A stretch of 64,000 nucleotides of DNA, from contig JAJRPF010000056.1 in assembly GCA_024280885.1 (NCBI GenBank), positions 62,001-126,000 of the forward strand, read 5' to 3'. The position numbers and the translations under genes were made by a program. The DNA is from Planctomycetota bacterium (GTDB taxonomy: Bacteria; Planctomycetota; JAJSAM01; JAJVHW01). This document shows, piece by piece, positions 17,773 through 26,982 of this stretch. Every line of letters starts with the position of its first letter. The first letter of the stretch is position 1. The notes beneath the pieces were generated by a model. It was not told the DNA's origin, ran no database searches, and worked only from the letters and a program-made list of their open reading frames with translations.

Positions 17773-18894
17773 GTGCGTTCGCGGATCGTGGTTGTCGTGG
17801 TTGTGCTCTTTGCTCTCGCAGCGCTGTCCGCCGTCGTCTGGCGCTCGGCAGGCCCCGACGTCATCGTCGTGGCGCCACCGACCGAACCGCACGATCCCCT
17901 CCAAACCCCGGCCGAAGTCGATCAGCGGCGCGCCGACCGGTCCGCGCATGACCTGTCTGCGCACGACCGCTCTGCTCCGGGCCCGATCCTGCGTGGCGTG
18001 GTCCTCGAGAACGAGTCCGGCGAGCCGCTACCGAACGTCACCGTCGTCTTTTTGGGAGTGGGGGACGCGGCCGCCGCAACGCGGCCGGAACCGTCCCCGA
18101 CCAAGACCGATGCTTCCGGTCGGTTCAAGGTGGTCGGATGGCCCGACACGACGATCGCGGCGGTCGTGATCTGGGATGGCTGCGTGCTACCGGATGGCGG
18201 TGACGCCACGTCCGAGCTGAGTGATCTCTCGCCACCACAGATACGCCTGGGTGACATGGGAGATGACGTGGAACACACGATTCGGGTGCAGCGCCCGCGT
18301 CGACTTCGTGGTCGGGTCGTGGATGAATCCGGAGCACTGGTTTCCGGCGCTGCCGTCTCGTGGCGCCCGGTGTCGGGGAGTGCCTCAGTGGAATATTTCG
18401 TCGCGGCCGGCTTCACTGACTTCCCGCCGCCCTGGTCCAGCGACCGTCGCGGCCGATTCGACGTCGCTTTGCCGCCGACGGTCGAGTCTGTGATCGCCGT
18501 CGCGGAAGCGGAAGGCCGTGTGAAGTCGTGGAGCCACGTCGTCGAAGTCGGCGCCAACGGCTCGTTTCCCGAGGTCGATATCGAATTGAGGCCTGCCGGC
18601 GTGATCGAGGGCCGTGTGACGGATCCCTCCGGACGGCCCGCCGCCGCAGTCGATGTCTGGTGGTACGAAGCGGACACGCCGTTCACGGACCGACCGCGGG
18701 GAGTGACGACGGACGCGCAGGGCGCCTTCCGTCTTCGCTATGTCTCGCCGTCGCGAGTCACCGTCAGAGCGGCGCGCGGACGTGGACGCGAGCGCATGTC
18801 CACCGTTCCACGCGAAGTCACCGTCCAGCCCGCGCAGACCACGACGATCGAGATCCAGCTCCGCGAAGATCCGGTCTACGCGACGCCAAAGTGA
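17773..18894 (+). CDS. Membrane-anchored protein with carboxypeptidase-regulatory-like domains
   Basis: 373 residues from GTG 17773, with AGGAGG 6 nt upstream. A hydrophobic span (about residues 3-23, RIVVVVVVLFALAALSAVVW) anchors the N-terminus. The exported part has at least three beta-sandwich units with the CarboxypepD_reg look: LRGVVLENESGEPLPNVTV, LRGRVVDESGALVSGAAVSW and IEGRVTDPSGRPAAAVDVWW. These are Ig-like, non-catalytic modules. The same type of domain is fused to the sigma factor downstream, so the two may belong to one surface-sensing set. Function unknown. Confidence 0.75.
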   Translation: MRSRIVVVVVVLFALAALSAVVWRSAGPDVIVVAPPTEPHDPLQTPAEVDQRRADRSAHDLSAHDRSAPGPILRGVVLENESGEPLPNVTVVFLGVGDAAAATRPEPSPTKTDASGRFKVVGWPDTTIAAVVIWDGCVLPDGGDATSELSDLSPPQIRLGDMGDDVEHTIRVQRPRRLRGRVVDESGALVSGAAVSWRPVSGSASVEYFVAAGFTDFPPPWSSDRRGRFDVALPPTVESVIAVAEAEGRVKSWSHVVEVGANGSFPEVDIELRPAGVIEGRVTDPSGRPAAAVDVWWYEADTPFTDRPRGVTTDAQGAFRLRYVSPSRVTVRAARGRGRERMSTVPREVTVQPAQTTTIEIQLREDPVYATPK

Positions 18895-19133
18895 GTCCGG
18901 AATGCTGTGCGCGACGTCTGGCGCCCGAAATCCGCTGCCGCGCTCGAACCTGAGGCCGCGTTGTTCCGTGAACGCGAGAGCAAGGGGCCGCGCGCCCGAG
19001 ACGTCGGCGAGTCCGCGAAGTACTCGAGGTTCTCGGCGGTCTCTTCACCGATCTTTGCATAGGGGGCGCTCTGGGGCATCCCGACGAACCGTGCTTCGCG
19101 CTCAGACGTGACGACGCCGACGACGCGTATCAT
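18876..19133 (-). CDS. Possible small hypothetical protein in the 18895-19201 gap
   Basis: An 85-residue frame on the minus strand from ATG 19133 (MIRVVGVVTSEREARFVGMP at the N-terminus). Its first half has the strong G/C third-position bias of real genes here, but no ribosome-binding site is seen and its end overlaps the upstream gene's stop. I recognise no family. Otherwise the gap between the two plus-strand genes holds nothing obvious. Confidence 0.25.
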   Translation of the reverse strand: MIRVVGVVTSEREARFVGMPQSAPYAKIGEETAENLEYFADSPTSRARGPLLSRSRNNAASGSSAAADFGRQTSRTAFRTHFGVA

Positions 19134-19201
19134 GCGTGATGGGTGAGAAGCTGAACCCCCGCGGAGGATCGGCGGCATCTCGTTCGGTGGAGGCAGAGAC
19201 G

Positions 19202-21241
19202 ATGCACACGGACAACGCGGTCCCCCTCGACACACTTCTGGCACATCGGCCCTGGATCAGGGCTTTGGCGCGTTCGCTGGTTCGCGATCCGTCGGTCGTG
19301 GACGACATCGAGCAGGAGGTCTTCGTGGCCGCGATGAACGTGCCGAAGATCGAGACCTCGTTGCGCGGCTGGCTGCGCTCGGTCGTCAAGAACGCCGTCC
19401 TCCAGCGGCACCGCGGAGAGTCGCGACGCAGCGCGCGCGAACAGTCGGCGATGCCGCCGCGCGGCTCACGAACACCGGAGGACATCGTTGCCGAGGCCGA
19501 CTCGCACCGTCACGTCGTGGAGGCTGTGATGAACCTTGACGAGCCGTACAGGAAGACGGTGCTTGTGCGCTACTTCGAGGGGCTCTCGTTGCAGGAGACC
19601 GCCGAGCGCCTCGGCATTCCGCGCGAGACCGTCAAGACCCGCATGCGCCGGGCGCACGCGATGCTCCGCGAGCGCCTGCGCAGGGAACACGGCGACGAAC
19701 GACGCGGAGTCCCCGCAGTCGTTGTTCCGATCGTGGGCGGCCCCGACGTGGTCGCGAAAATTCTCGGCCGCATCCCTGGGAGCGTCGCTGGGGCGCGACC
19801 GTGGGTCCCGATCGCCATGGCGGCTGGCATGTTCGCCGCGGCGTCGCTCGTTGGGTTCTCCGTCCATGCCTCGACCGGCGACGGAGACGCGGGCGTCCTC
19901 TTCGCTGTCCCGAGTACGGACGATGACGACGATGAAGTCGGAGACGTCGGTCGTGAACCGCCGCCGGCGGTCGACGCCGACGAGCGCCGCCGCGTGGGCG
20001 TGGATGCGGCCACTGAGGACGAGCCCGCCCCGCCTCCTGAGAAGGCGGCTCCTCCGCCCCTGGACCACTTCGTCGTCCGGGACCTCTTCACCCGTGATCC
20101 CGTGCCGCACCTCGCGCTCGACGTGACGCGTGACTCTGTTGCGTCCATCGCCGTCTCCGACGCGAGCGGTCGCGTGGACTCCACGCCCGTCGGCTTGACG
20201 AAGATCGAGAGCGGCGACGCGATCTGGTCGGTACCCGGCGCTCCCCGCGTGTCCGCGCTGGTCGACGGCGTTCTCTGGGTCCATCGCACGGCGCAACTCG
20301 ACGTCACGATCGTGGACGCGGATCCGCATCGCGAACTCTCGCTCGGATCGGTCGAGGTCATCTATTTGGTCGAGAGCGTCATCGGTGGGACCGGGAAGGG
20401 GCCCGGCTCGTTCCACTTCAACACACGCACGGGCCTGGATCTCGATCAAGGCCGGACCGCCGTGACCGCCGACGGTCGGGCGCGTATGACCGTCCCGGTG
20501 GTCCGCGGACTGCGTGTCTCGGGTGTTGCAGCCGGATGGCGCACCGCGTCGTCGGCGGTGCGGTTTGACACCGCGCTCCGCGCCGAGCCCGTGACGCTCG
20601 AACTCACCAGCGGCGTCTCGTTCGACGGGCGCGTGAGGAACGCGAAGGGTCTCCCCGTCCCGGGCGTGAAGATCCTGCTGACGACGGCACGTCATATCGA
20701 CGCGTCGGAGGTCGATGTGGCGGCGCTGCGCGCCGAGGGAGGCGGTGGAGTGGGGCTCATCGGCAGCGCGAAGAAGGGCTTCGACGTTTCCTGGCAGTCG
20801 CGCGTTGCCATGAACGCCCGAGGGATCTTCCAGGGACGGGTCACCGCCGACGGCGACGTCCTCCTCATTGTCACGGCGAAGGGCTACGTTCCCAAGCGCG
20901 TGGCGCTCGGCCGCCTTGCGGCGGACCTGCACAAGATCGAGGTCGTGTTGGAACGTCCCGACCCGGAGTTACGCACGCTCATCGCGGTGGGCGGCAGGCC
21001 GGTGAAGGGCACGCGTGTGCTCTTCCATGACGTCACCGGGAACCCGCAAGTCTCGACGTACGTGCAGACCGACCCGGATGGGACGTTTCCTACGCAGATG
21101 CTGATCGAAGGGCACCGCTATACGGTCGATGTACGCGTGCCCGGCGACGCGCCGCACGAGTCGCGTCTTGTCACGTGGGACGGGCGTAAGACGATCGACG
21201 TTGAGGAACTCAGCCAGGACTGGGAAGGCGACGACAAATAG
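19202..21241 (+). CDS. ECF sigma factor fused to a membrane segment and exported carboxypeptidase-regulatory-like region
   Basis: 679 residues from ATG 19202, chosen for GGAGG 8 nt upstream; ATG 19139 is an in-frame alternative. Residues about 10-75 are sigma70 region 2 (WIRALARSLVRDPSVVDDIEQEVF; RGWLRSVVKNAV). Residues about 105-165 are region 4 (LDEPYRKTVLVRYFEGLSLQETAERLGIPRETVKTR in outline). A membrane span follows at about 200-222 (WVPIAMAAGMFAAASLVGF). An acidic Pro-rich linker then leads to about 400 exported residues with repeated beta-sandwich units. This would be a one-piece transmembrane sigma factor in which sensing replaces a separate anti-sigma. A secreted-protein gene starts 9 bp later. 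Confidence 0.88.
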   Translation: MHTDNAVPLDTLLAHRPWIRALARSLVRDPSVVDDIEQEVFVAAMNVPKIETSLRGWLRSVVKNAVLQRHRGESRRSAREQSAMPPRGSRTPEDIVAEADSHRHVVEAVMNLDEPYRKTVLVRYFEGLSLQETAERLGIPRETVKTRMRRAHAMLRERLRREHGDERRGVPAVVVPIVGGPDVVAKILGRIPGSVAGARPWVPIAMAAGMFAAASLVGFSVHASTGDGDAGVLFAVPSTDDDDDEVGDVGREPPPAVDADERRRVGVDAATEDEPAPPPEKAAPPPLDHFVVRDLFTRDPVPHLALDVTRDSVASIAVSDASGRVDSTPVGLTKIESGDAIWSVPGAPRVSALVDGVLWVHRTAQLDVTIVDADPHRELSLGSVEVIYLVESVIGGTGKGPGSFHFNTRTGLDLDQGRTAVTADGRARMTVPVVRGLRVSGVAAGWRTASSAVRFDTALRAEPVTLELTSGVSFDGRVRNAKGLPVPGVKILLTTARHIDASEVDVAALRAEGGGGVGLIGSAKKGFDVSWQSRVAMNARGIFQGRVTADGDVLLIVTAKGYVPKRVALGRLAADLHKIEVVLERPDPELRTLIAVGGRPVKGTRVLFHDVTGNPQVSTYVQTDPDGTFPTQMLIEGHRYTVDVRVPGDAPHESRLVTWDGRKTIDVEELSQDWEGDDK

Positions 21242-21250
21242 GAGGATGAG

Positions 21251-22000
21251 ATGCGAAGAGTGAACCGGAACAGTGCGGCGCTCGCCGCCGCCCTCGCGCT
21301 CGGTGTGGCCGCCTTCTGGATGGCCCCCGTCGGTGCGCAAGAGATCGATGCCGAGATCGAGGCGCAGTGGGACACGCCCGAGATGAAGCGCATCGTCCAG
21401 GAAGTGGAGCGACTGCCGCTCGCCGACCATGCCGCCCTGGTGGATCGGCTGCGCGCCAAGCTCGACGAGCGCCTACTGACCCCGGACCCGGTGTTGACGC
21501 GTCGCTTCGACGAGTGGAAGGGGCGCACGGATGCCGGTGTCGCACGGCTGATCACGCGCGGGCTCTTCGACGGCAAGACGGAGGTCAGCGGCGGCGGCGC
21601 CTACTTCTCGTTTGTCACCGCCAGCAACAGCTACGACGAGACGCCCGACCTCGCGTTGGCACGCGGGAAGTTCAGTTGCCTCTCCGCTGGCGCCGACGGT
21701 GGGGTATTCGCCCTTCTCGACAGCCGCGATGTGCGCTCTGTCACGGAGTCCGACGTTCCGCTGGAGATCCGCGGTGACGCGTACGCCATCTACGATGACA
21801 GACTTGGCGAGAAGCGGCTCAAGCGGCAGCCCGAGGCGAAGGACGGGCAGGTCTACGCTGTACGCTCGATCCACTGGGGTGAACACGACACCCTTGCGGT
21901 CTTCCAGGTCATCGGCGTCGACGACCTCGGCGTGACCATCGCCTGGCGACGCCTGCGGAGCTACAAGCCGCTCGAGCATCCGGGACGGCGCGACCGCTGA
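21251..22000 (+). CDS. Secreted hypothetical protein paired with the sigma-factor fusion
   Basis: 249 residues from ATG 21251; GGAGG abuts the stop of the sigma gene, so the two are surely co-translated. A Sec signal covers about 1-29 (hydrophobic LAAALALGVAAFWMAPVGA, cut before QEID). The mature part starts helical (EMKRIVQEVERLPLADHAAL) and becomes beta-rich (GGAYFSFVTASNSYDETPDL). I do not recognise a family. The operon position suggests a periplasmic partner or first target of the sigma-factor fusion. Confidence 0.7.
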   Translation: MRRVNRNSAALAAALALGVAAFWMAPVGAQEIDAEIEAQWDTPEMKRIVQEVERLPLADHAALVDRLRAKLDERLLTPDPVLTRRFDEWKGRTDAGVARLITRGLFDGKTEVSGGGAYFSFVTASNSYDETPDLALARGKFSCLSAGADGGVFALLDSRDVRSVTESDVPLEIRGDAYAIYDDRLGEKRLKRQPEAKDGQVYAVRSIHWGEHDTLAVFQVIGVDDLGVTIAWRRLRSYKPLEHPGRRDR

Positions 22001-22318
22001 TGACGATCCCCGGTCCGGCGGTCGGGCGGCGCGATACGTGCGCCACCGCCGCCCTACTGCTGGCGAGTTGAGCAAGCTCGGGCGCGTGGCCCGCTAACTG
22101 GCGCCGGTGCCCGTTGTACCGTGCCCGGCTCGTCGGTCCTCTGGAGGGCGTGGTTGATGGAACCCTCGACCGTCCCGCGTTCCATCGTGCGTGGAGCGAT
22201 GCCTCGCCGCGTGCATGGCAGAGGACCGTCCCGCGCCATGACGGCGCCGTCTCCCGAACGACTGTGACGGCGTCGTTCTTCTCACCCCTTGAGAACAACG
22301 ATCCCTCGGTAACTCGAC
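22001..22318. other. Intergenic stretch without a supportable gene
   Basis: GC-rich sequence after the secreted-protein gene. No frame has a ribosome-binding site or a recognisable product. A minus-strand frame near 22060-22170 reads like the NHALQRT-type peptides often seen beside integron cassette sites, but I could not assemble an attC structure. It joins the decayed patch that follows. Confidence 0.4.
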
Positions 22319-22546
22319 ACGCGGAGCGTGACCGAGTTTGTCTACGACGCCATCAATCGTCGCGCGAAGCAGACGGTGATGGATCGCACGGCCGTGACGA
22401 GCGAGAGGATCACGGAGTGGACGTACCACAGTCGCAACGTCGTGGCCGTGCTCGTCCGTCCCACGGTCGTTGACGCCGTCGTGTGGCGTCTGGACGTGAT
22501 CGACCAGTCGACGAACGTGTTCGCGCTCGTATCTCGCGCGCCGTGA
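22319..22546 (+). pseudogene. RHS-repeat protein C-terminal remnant
   Basis: The frame reads VTEFVYDAINRRAKQTV, then TEWTYHSRNVVAV and VVDAVVWRLDVID. These match the order of the RHS core end: YDALGRR-type strand, then a Y.G..V strand, then a Y-D-x-V-V strand. Only about 73 residues remain, with no full RHS repeat array, so this is a fragment. RHS proteins are large secreted toxin shells; the remnant marks a lost accessory gene. Confidence 0.55.
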
Positions 22547-22549
22547 GGG

Positions 22550-22724
22550 CGGATCGACGGAGCTTGCGAACGCGGCAGCTCACGGACGCGTGGGCGCTGC
22601 GGGGAACGCGCGTCGGGCAGTACCGTCTGCGCGTGAGAATATTCGCGTGGACGATCACTATCGACTCTGCTTCCGGTGGTCCGCGGCGGGCGCGGCCGAA
22701 GTCGAGATTGTGGATGATCACTGA
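22550..22724 (+). pseudogene. higB: HigB-type RelE-superfamily toxin, frameshifted remnant
   Basis: One frame gives ALRGTRVGQYRLRV (to 22635), and another continues with VDDHYRLCFRWSAAGAAEVEIVDDH and a stop at 22722-22724. Together these are the HigB C-terminal half. CGCGTG occurs at 22630-22635 and again at 22644-22649, so a 14-bp duplication or insertion broke the frame. The N-terminal half is not readable. The stop lies 15 bp before higA, the standard toxin-first order. Confidence 0.7.
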
Positions 22725-22739
22725 GAAGCGGGCGACACG

Positions 22740-23153
22740 ATGACGCGTGCGGATCCCGTCACCCCCGGTGAACTATTGAAGGCGGAGTTCCTTCTCCCGA
22801 TGAAGATCTCGCAGTATCGGCTCGCCAAGGAGATCGGCGTACCGGCTCAGCGGATCAGTGCGATCGTTCACGGCATGCGTTCGATCTCGGCCGACACGGA
22901 CCTGCGTCTCTGTCGCTTCTTCGGTCTGTCCAACGGGTATTGGCTGCGCGCACAGGCGCTCCACGACATCGAGGTCGCGGGCGCTGTCCTGGAGAAGGCG
23001 CTGCGGAAGAATCACGCCCTGGCCGACGAAGCGGTCACGATCCGTCTTGCCGTAGCTGTCTCGTCATTGCAGGTGCTCGCGACCCGTTCCTGTACTCGCG
23101 CTCTCGCGTGGGAATCGAAGATCGGCGCGGGCTCTCGGTCGATGCGCGTGTGA
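22740..23153 (+). CDS. higA: HigA-type antitoxin, XRE-family regulator
   Basis: 137 residues from ATG 22740. Residues 1-95 are a typical HigA: PVTPGELLKAEFL, the helix-turn-helix SQYRLAKEIGVPAQRISAIVHG, then SADTDLRLCRFFGLSNGYWL. It should repress its own promoter and neutralise HigB. The family normally ends near residue 100. Here about 40 extra residues with poor codon character follow, which suggests a 3' frameshift or readthrough. Its toxin gene is broken, so this is an orphan antitoxin. It converges with tilS. Confidence 0.88.
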   Translation: MTRADPVTPGELLKAEFLLPMKISQYRLAKEIGVPAQRISAIVHGMRSISADTDLRLCRFFGLSNGYWLRAQALHDIEVAGAVLEKALRKNHALADEAVTIRLAVAVSSLQVLATRSCTRALAWESKIGAGSRSMRV

Positions 23154-23161
23154 GTGCGCGC

Positions 23162-24553
23162 CTAGTCGTTGATAGATTCGAGCAGCAGTATCCGTCGCGT
23201 CGAGGGCGTGACGCGTACACGATCTGCGAGAGCGACGCCCATGACCCAGACGATGCCGGTCGTGTCGCAAAGGAGCGGGAGACGATCGCGCGCTGACGCC
23301 TCGATGCCGCGGCGTTGGAGCAGGTGCCCGAGGCGGGTGTCGGCCGCGGCTCCGAGTCCGCGCAGTCGGTCTCCCTCGATGCGCGTGCGCGCAACGAGTG
23401 CGCCCTCCACCCGGTCCGCATCCGCGAGTTCGAGTGTCCCGTCGGATCGTGCGAGACGCTCCAGAAACGGCTCGTTGGCTGCATCCGCGACGCGCAGGGA
23501 GATGCGCCAGCCGTCCCAGAGCTCTGTTGTGCCCGAGCGCATCACGTTGCGCGGTGGCAGCGGAGTGCGCGGGGAGCGCGTCGCCGACGGCGGAGCGCTC
23601 ACCAGTTGCACGCCCGATGTGCTCTGCGCCACGCGGACTCCCGACACGACGCCTGCGTCCGCACCCGAGATCGCCTCCACGAGCCGCTCGGTTTCGGCGC
23701 GCGTGAGAGGTCGCGCGTCGCGCAGCGCTGGCACCGTATCGCGTAGGATTGCCGCGCGCAGCGTCGTCGGTAGGCGCTCGAAGCCTGGGTGGATGCGCAG
23801 CGTGGGCCCGTCCAATTCCAGGAACGGCCGCGCGAGTTCGACATCGGTCGGGCGGGGGGCTTCTGCGAAGTTCGTGGCGAGGCGCGCGAGGAGCGGGATC
23901 GGGTCGCGTCCCACGCACTCGGCCAGCGCTGGCAGCCCGACGTGACGAATGCGCGCGCGCTCGTTGCCGTCCACGTTGGTCGCGTCCTCGATCCAGGGCG
24001 TGCCACGCTCGCGGAGCCAGGCCCGCAATGCGTCGCGGCGGAAGGGCAAGAGCGGGCGAACGAGCGTGGCGCTCTCCGTCAAGGTGCGTTGCTCGGGAAT
24101 CCCCGCGAGGCCGGTGGCCCCGGTCCCACGGAGGATGCGCTGGAGCACCGTCTCGGCCTGATCGTCCGCGTGGTGGGCGGTCACGACGTGGGAAGAGCCG
24201 GTCGCGCCCGCCGCGGCCTCGAAGAACGCATACCGGACACGCCTCGCCGCCTCTTCCGGGCTCTCGCCGGGCTGTGGGGACACCGGCCGACGCTCGACCA
24301 CACTCTCGACCCCGAGAGAGTCACCCGCCCAGGCCGCGACCGACCGAGCTTCGTCCGCCGACGTCTCGCGCAGGCCATGGTCGAGGTGCGCAAGCGTCAC
24401 GGCGCCGAGCCTGAGGTCCTTCCGCGCCTCGTGGAGCAAGAGTGTTAACGCTGTCGAGTCCGCGCCCCCCGAGCAGGCGACGAGCACGCGCGCAGCCTCC
24501 GGGAGGAGGCGCCGGTCACGGACATGGGCAACGAAAGACTCAAGGAGCGTCAC
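23162..24553 (-). CDS. tilS: tRNA(Ile)-lysidine synthetase
   Basis: 463 residues from GTG 24553. TilS modifies C34 of tRNA-Ile(CAU) to lysidine using ATP and lysine, so the AUA codon is read as Ile. The PP-loop SGGADST is at 28-34; HLDHGLRETSADEA, AHHADDQAETVLQRILRGTG and the GIP/RPLLPFRR segments follow the family order. The C-terminal half carries the usual variable tRNA-binding domains. Confidence 0.94.
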   Translation of the reverse strand: MTLLESFVAHVRDRRLLPEAARVLVACSGGADSTALTLLLHEARKDLRLGAVTLAHLDHGLRETSADEARSVAAWAGDSLGVESVVERRPVSPQPGESPEEAARRVRYAFFEAAAGATGSSHVVTAHHADDQAETVLQRILRGTGATGLAGIPEQRTLTESATLVRPLLPFRRDALRAWLRERGTPWIEDATNVDGNERARIRHVGLPALAECVGRDPIPLLARLATNFAEAPRPTDVELARPFLELDGPTLRIHPGFERLPTTLRAAILRDTVPALRDARPLTRAETERLVEAISGADAGVVSGVRVAQSTSGVQLVSAPPSATRSPRTPLPPRNVMRSGTTELWDGWRISLRVADAANEPFLERLARSDGTLELADADRVEGALVARTRIEGDRLRGLGAAADTRLGHLLQRRGIEASARDRLPLLCDTTGIVWVMGVALADRVRVTPSTRRILLLESIND

Positions 24554-24738
24554 GCGCTGATCCTACGCGCCACGCCGACTCCCTCCCCAAACGTGGATGA
24601 AGGGCGTCGCGCAGCGCTACCATCCGCGTTCGCGGGCGACGCCCGCCGCCGTCTCGCCGGGTAACCGCCGGCCATCGGTGCAAATGACCCTGGTTGTCGA
24701 AGATCCCGGCAAATTTGAGGCTGGGAGGAGGACGTTCG

Positions 24739-25746
24739 GTGGGTATTCGCGTTGCGATCAACGGCTTCGGGCGCATTGGGCGCCTCGTGTTTCGGATACT
24801 GGAGAAGGACGAGCGTTTCGAGGTCGTGACGATCAACGATCTCTCGAACCCGAAGACTCTCGCGCACCTGGCGCGCTTCGACTCGACCCACGGCAGGTTC
24901 GACGGTTCGATCACCGTGGCCGGCGAGGGGCGTCTCGACGTCAACGGTCGCGAGGTGTCGATCACGGCCGAGCGCGATCCCGCCGCGCTGAAGCATGGCG
25001 ACAACGGCATCGACTGGGTCGTCGAGGCGACCGGTGTCTTTCGCACACGCGCGCAGCTCCAGACGCATCTCGATGCTGGCGCGAATCGCGTTCTGCTGAC
25101 GGTGCCGCCGAAGGATGAGATCGACGCTCTCGTCGTGATGGGCGTCAACCACGAGTCGCTGACGGCGGATGCCCGCATCATCAGCAACGCGTCATGCACA
25201 ACCAACTGTCTCGCGCCGATCGCAAAGGTGTTGAACGACTCGTTCGGCATCCACCGTGGCTTGATGACAACGGTCCACGCGTACACGAACGATCAGCGCA
25301 TTCTGGATCTCGTCCACAGCGATCTGCGCCGCGCCCGGAGTGCTGCGGTCAACATGATCCCGACGTCCACCGGCGCCGCGCGCGCCGTCGGTCAGGTCCT
25401 GCCGGAGCTGAACGGCAAGCTGGACGGCTGCGCCATCCGCGTTCCCGTTCCGGACGGTTCGATCGTCGATCTCGTAGCGAAGGTCGAACGTGACGTCACG
25501 CTCGAAGAGGTGAACGCCGCAGTCAAGGCCGCCGCCGACGGCCCGATGAAGGGCATCCTCCAGTACAGCGTGGACCCGCTCGTCTCGACCGACATCGTCG
25601 GTAACCCGTACTCGTGCATCTACGACTCGCTCGCGACGATGGTCAGCGGCAATCTGATCAAGACGCTCACGTGGTACGACAACGAGTGGGGCTACAGCAA
25701 CCGCGTTGTCGACGCGATGGCATACACCTCCAGTCTGGACTCCTAG
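24739..25746 (+). CDS. gap: Glyceraldehyde-3-phosphate dehydrogenase
   Basis: 335 residues from GTG 24739, with GGAGGAGG 7 nt upstream; an upstream in-frame TTG is disfavoured because the Rossmann strand begins at VGIRVAINGFGRIGR. It converts glyceraldehyde-3-phosphate to 1,3-bisphosphoglycerate. The catalytic Cys is in SNASCTTNCLAP (about residue 152). The Asp in INDLSNP after the second beta strand fits NAD+ use. WYDNEWGYSNRV closes the protein. It is the first gene of gap-pgk-rpe-accD. Confidence 0.97.
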   Translation: MGIRVAINGFGRIGRLVFRILEKDERFEVVTINDLSNPKTLAHLARFDSTHGRFDGSITVAGEGRLDVNGREVSITAERDPAALKHGDNGIDWVVEATGVFRTRAQLQTHLDAGANRVLLTVPPKDEIDALVVMGVNHESLTADARIISNASCTTNCLAPIAKVLNDSFGIHRGLMTTVHAYTNDQRILDLVHSDLRRARSAAVNMIPTSTGAARAVGQVLPELNGKLDGCAIRVPVPDGSIVDLVAKVERDVTLEEVNAAVKAAADGPMKGILQYSVDPLVSTDIVGNPYSCIYDSLATMVSGNLIKTLTWYDNEWGYSNRVVDAMAYTSSLDS

Positions 25747-25761
25747 CCGGAGACTCTCCGT

Positions 25762-26982
25762 ATGCTCGGCAAGCTCTCTGTCGGCGACGTCGATTGCGGT
25801 GGCAAGCGTGTCTTCGTTCGTGTGGACTTCAACGTTCCACTCGACGAGGCGTGCTCTGTCACCGACGATCGGCGCATCCGCGCTGCGCTTCCCACGCTGC
25901 GTCTCCTGCTGGAGCAGGGCGCGATCGTGGTCCTCGGAAGCCATCTTGGGCGACCGAAGGGTGAGGTCGTTTCCGCGCTCCGCATGACGCCCGTTGCGGC
26001 GCGTCTCGCGGAACTGTTGGAGCGTCCGGTGACGGCGTTGGATGCCGTGGTGGGGGAGTCGGTCGAAGCGGCCGTTGCGGCGGCGTCGCCGGGTGACGTG
26101 CTCTTGCTGGAAAACCTGCGTTTCGAACGGGGCGAGACGCAGGGCGATCCCCAATTCGCCGCTGCCCTCGCGCGGCTGTGCGACGTCTACGTGAACGATG
26201 CCTTCGGCGCTGCGCATCGCGCACACGCCTCGGTCTCCGTGTTGCCGATGTTGGTTGAGACCGCTGCGGCGGGATTGCTCCTGTCCGCGGAGTTGCAACA
26301 TCTCGGTGGGGCGCTCGCGAACGCCGAGCGCCCGTTCGTGCTCGTGTTCGGTGGCGCCAAGGTCTCCGACAAAGTGCCGGTGCTGCGCAACCTGCTCTCG
26401 CGGGTTGACGTCGCACTGATCGGCGGCGCGATGGCGTATACGTTCATGGTCGCGAAGGGCATGGACGTCGGTGCGTCACGGATCGAAGCGGACTTCGTGC
26501 AGACCGCGGGTCAGATCCTCGCGGAGGCCGAGGCGCGTGGTGTGCGCGTGTTGCTGCCCAACGACCACGTTGTGGCGGCCCGTTTCGCTGAGGATGCCGA
26601 GACGCATATCTCGTCACCCGAGATCCCCGCGGGCCAGATGGGACTCGACATCGGTCCGGGCACCGCCGGGCGTTACGCTGGCGAGATCGCACAAGCCAAG
26701 ACGATCCTCTGGAACGGCCCGATGGGGGTCTTCGAGATGACGCCGTTCGCGAGCGGCACACGCGTCGTCGGACAGGCGATTGCCGCCGCCACCGACAAGG
26801 GCGCGACCAGCGTTGTGGGGGGCGGCGACACGGCCGCTGCGGCGCAGATGGCGGGTGTGGCGTCGCATATGACGCACGTCTCGACCGGCGGCGGCGCGGC
26901 GCTCGAATTCCTCGAGGGCAATGAGTTACCTGGTGTCGTAGCCCTGACCGACGTGCAGACATCTTCGGAAGGAACCGCCTGA
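25762..26982 (+). CDS. pgk: Phosphoglycerate kinase
   Basis: 406 residues from ATG 25762. It makes ATP from 1,3-bisphosphoglycerate. Signatures are RVFVRVDFNVPLD, GSHLGRPKG, LLLENLRFERGE, FGGAKVSDK, LWNGPMGVFE and GGGDTAAAAQ. It starts 15 bp after gap and its TGA shares one base with the rpe ATG (TGATG). Confidence 0.98.
   Translation: MLGKLSVGDVDCGGKRVFVRVDFNVPLDEACSVTDDRRIRAALPTLRLLLEQGAIVVLGSHLGRPKGEVVSALRMTPVAARLAELLERPVTALDAVVGESVEAAVAAASPGDVLLLENLRFERGETQGDPQFAAALARLCDVYVNDAFGAAHRAHASVSVLPMLVETAAAGLLLSAELQHLGGALANAERPFVLVFGGAKVSDKVPVLRNLLSRVDVALIGGAMAYTFMVAKGMDVGASRIEADFVQTAGQILAEAEARGVRVLLPNDHVVAARFAEDAETHISSPEIPAGQMGLDIGPGTAGRYAGEIAQAKTILWNGPMGVFEMTPFASGTRVVGQAIAAATDKGATSVVGGGDTAAAAQMAGVASHMTHVSTGGGAALEFLEGNELPGVVALTDVQTSSEGTA

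Noticed and set aside
22060..22180. Possible integron attC site (NHALQRT-like peptide on the minus strand)
   Set aside because: No matching RYYYAAC/GTTRRRY pair or stem could be assembled, and no integrase is nearby.
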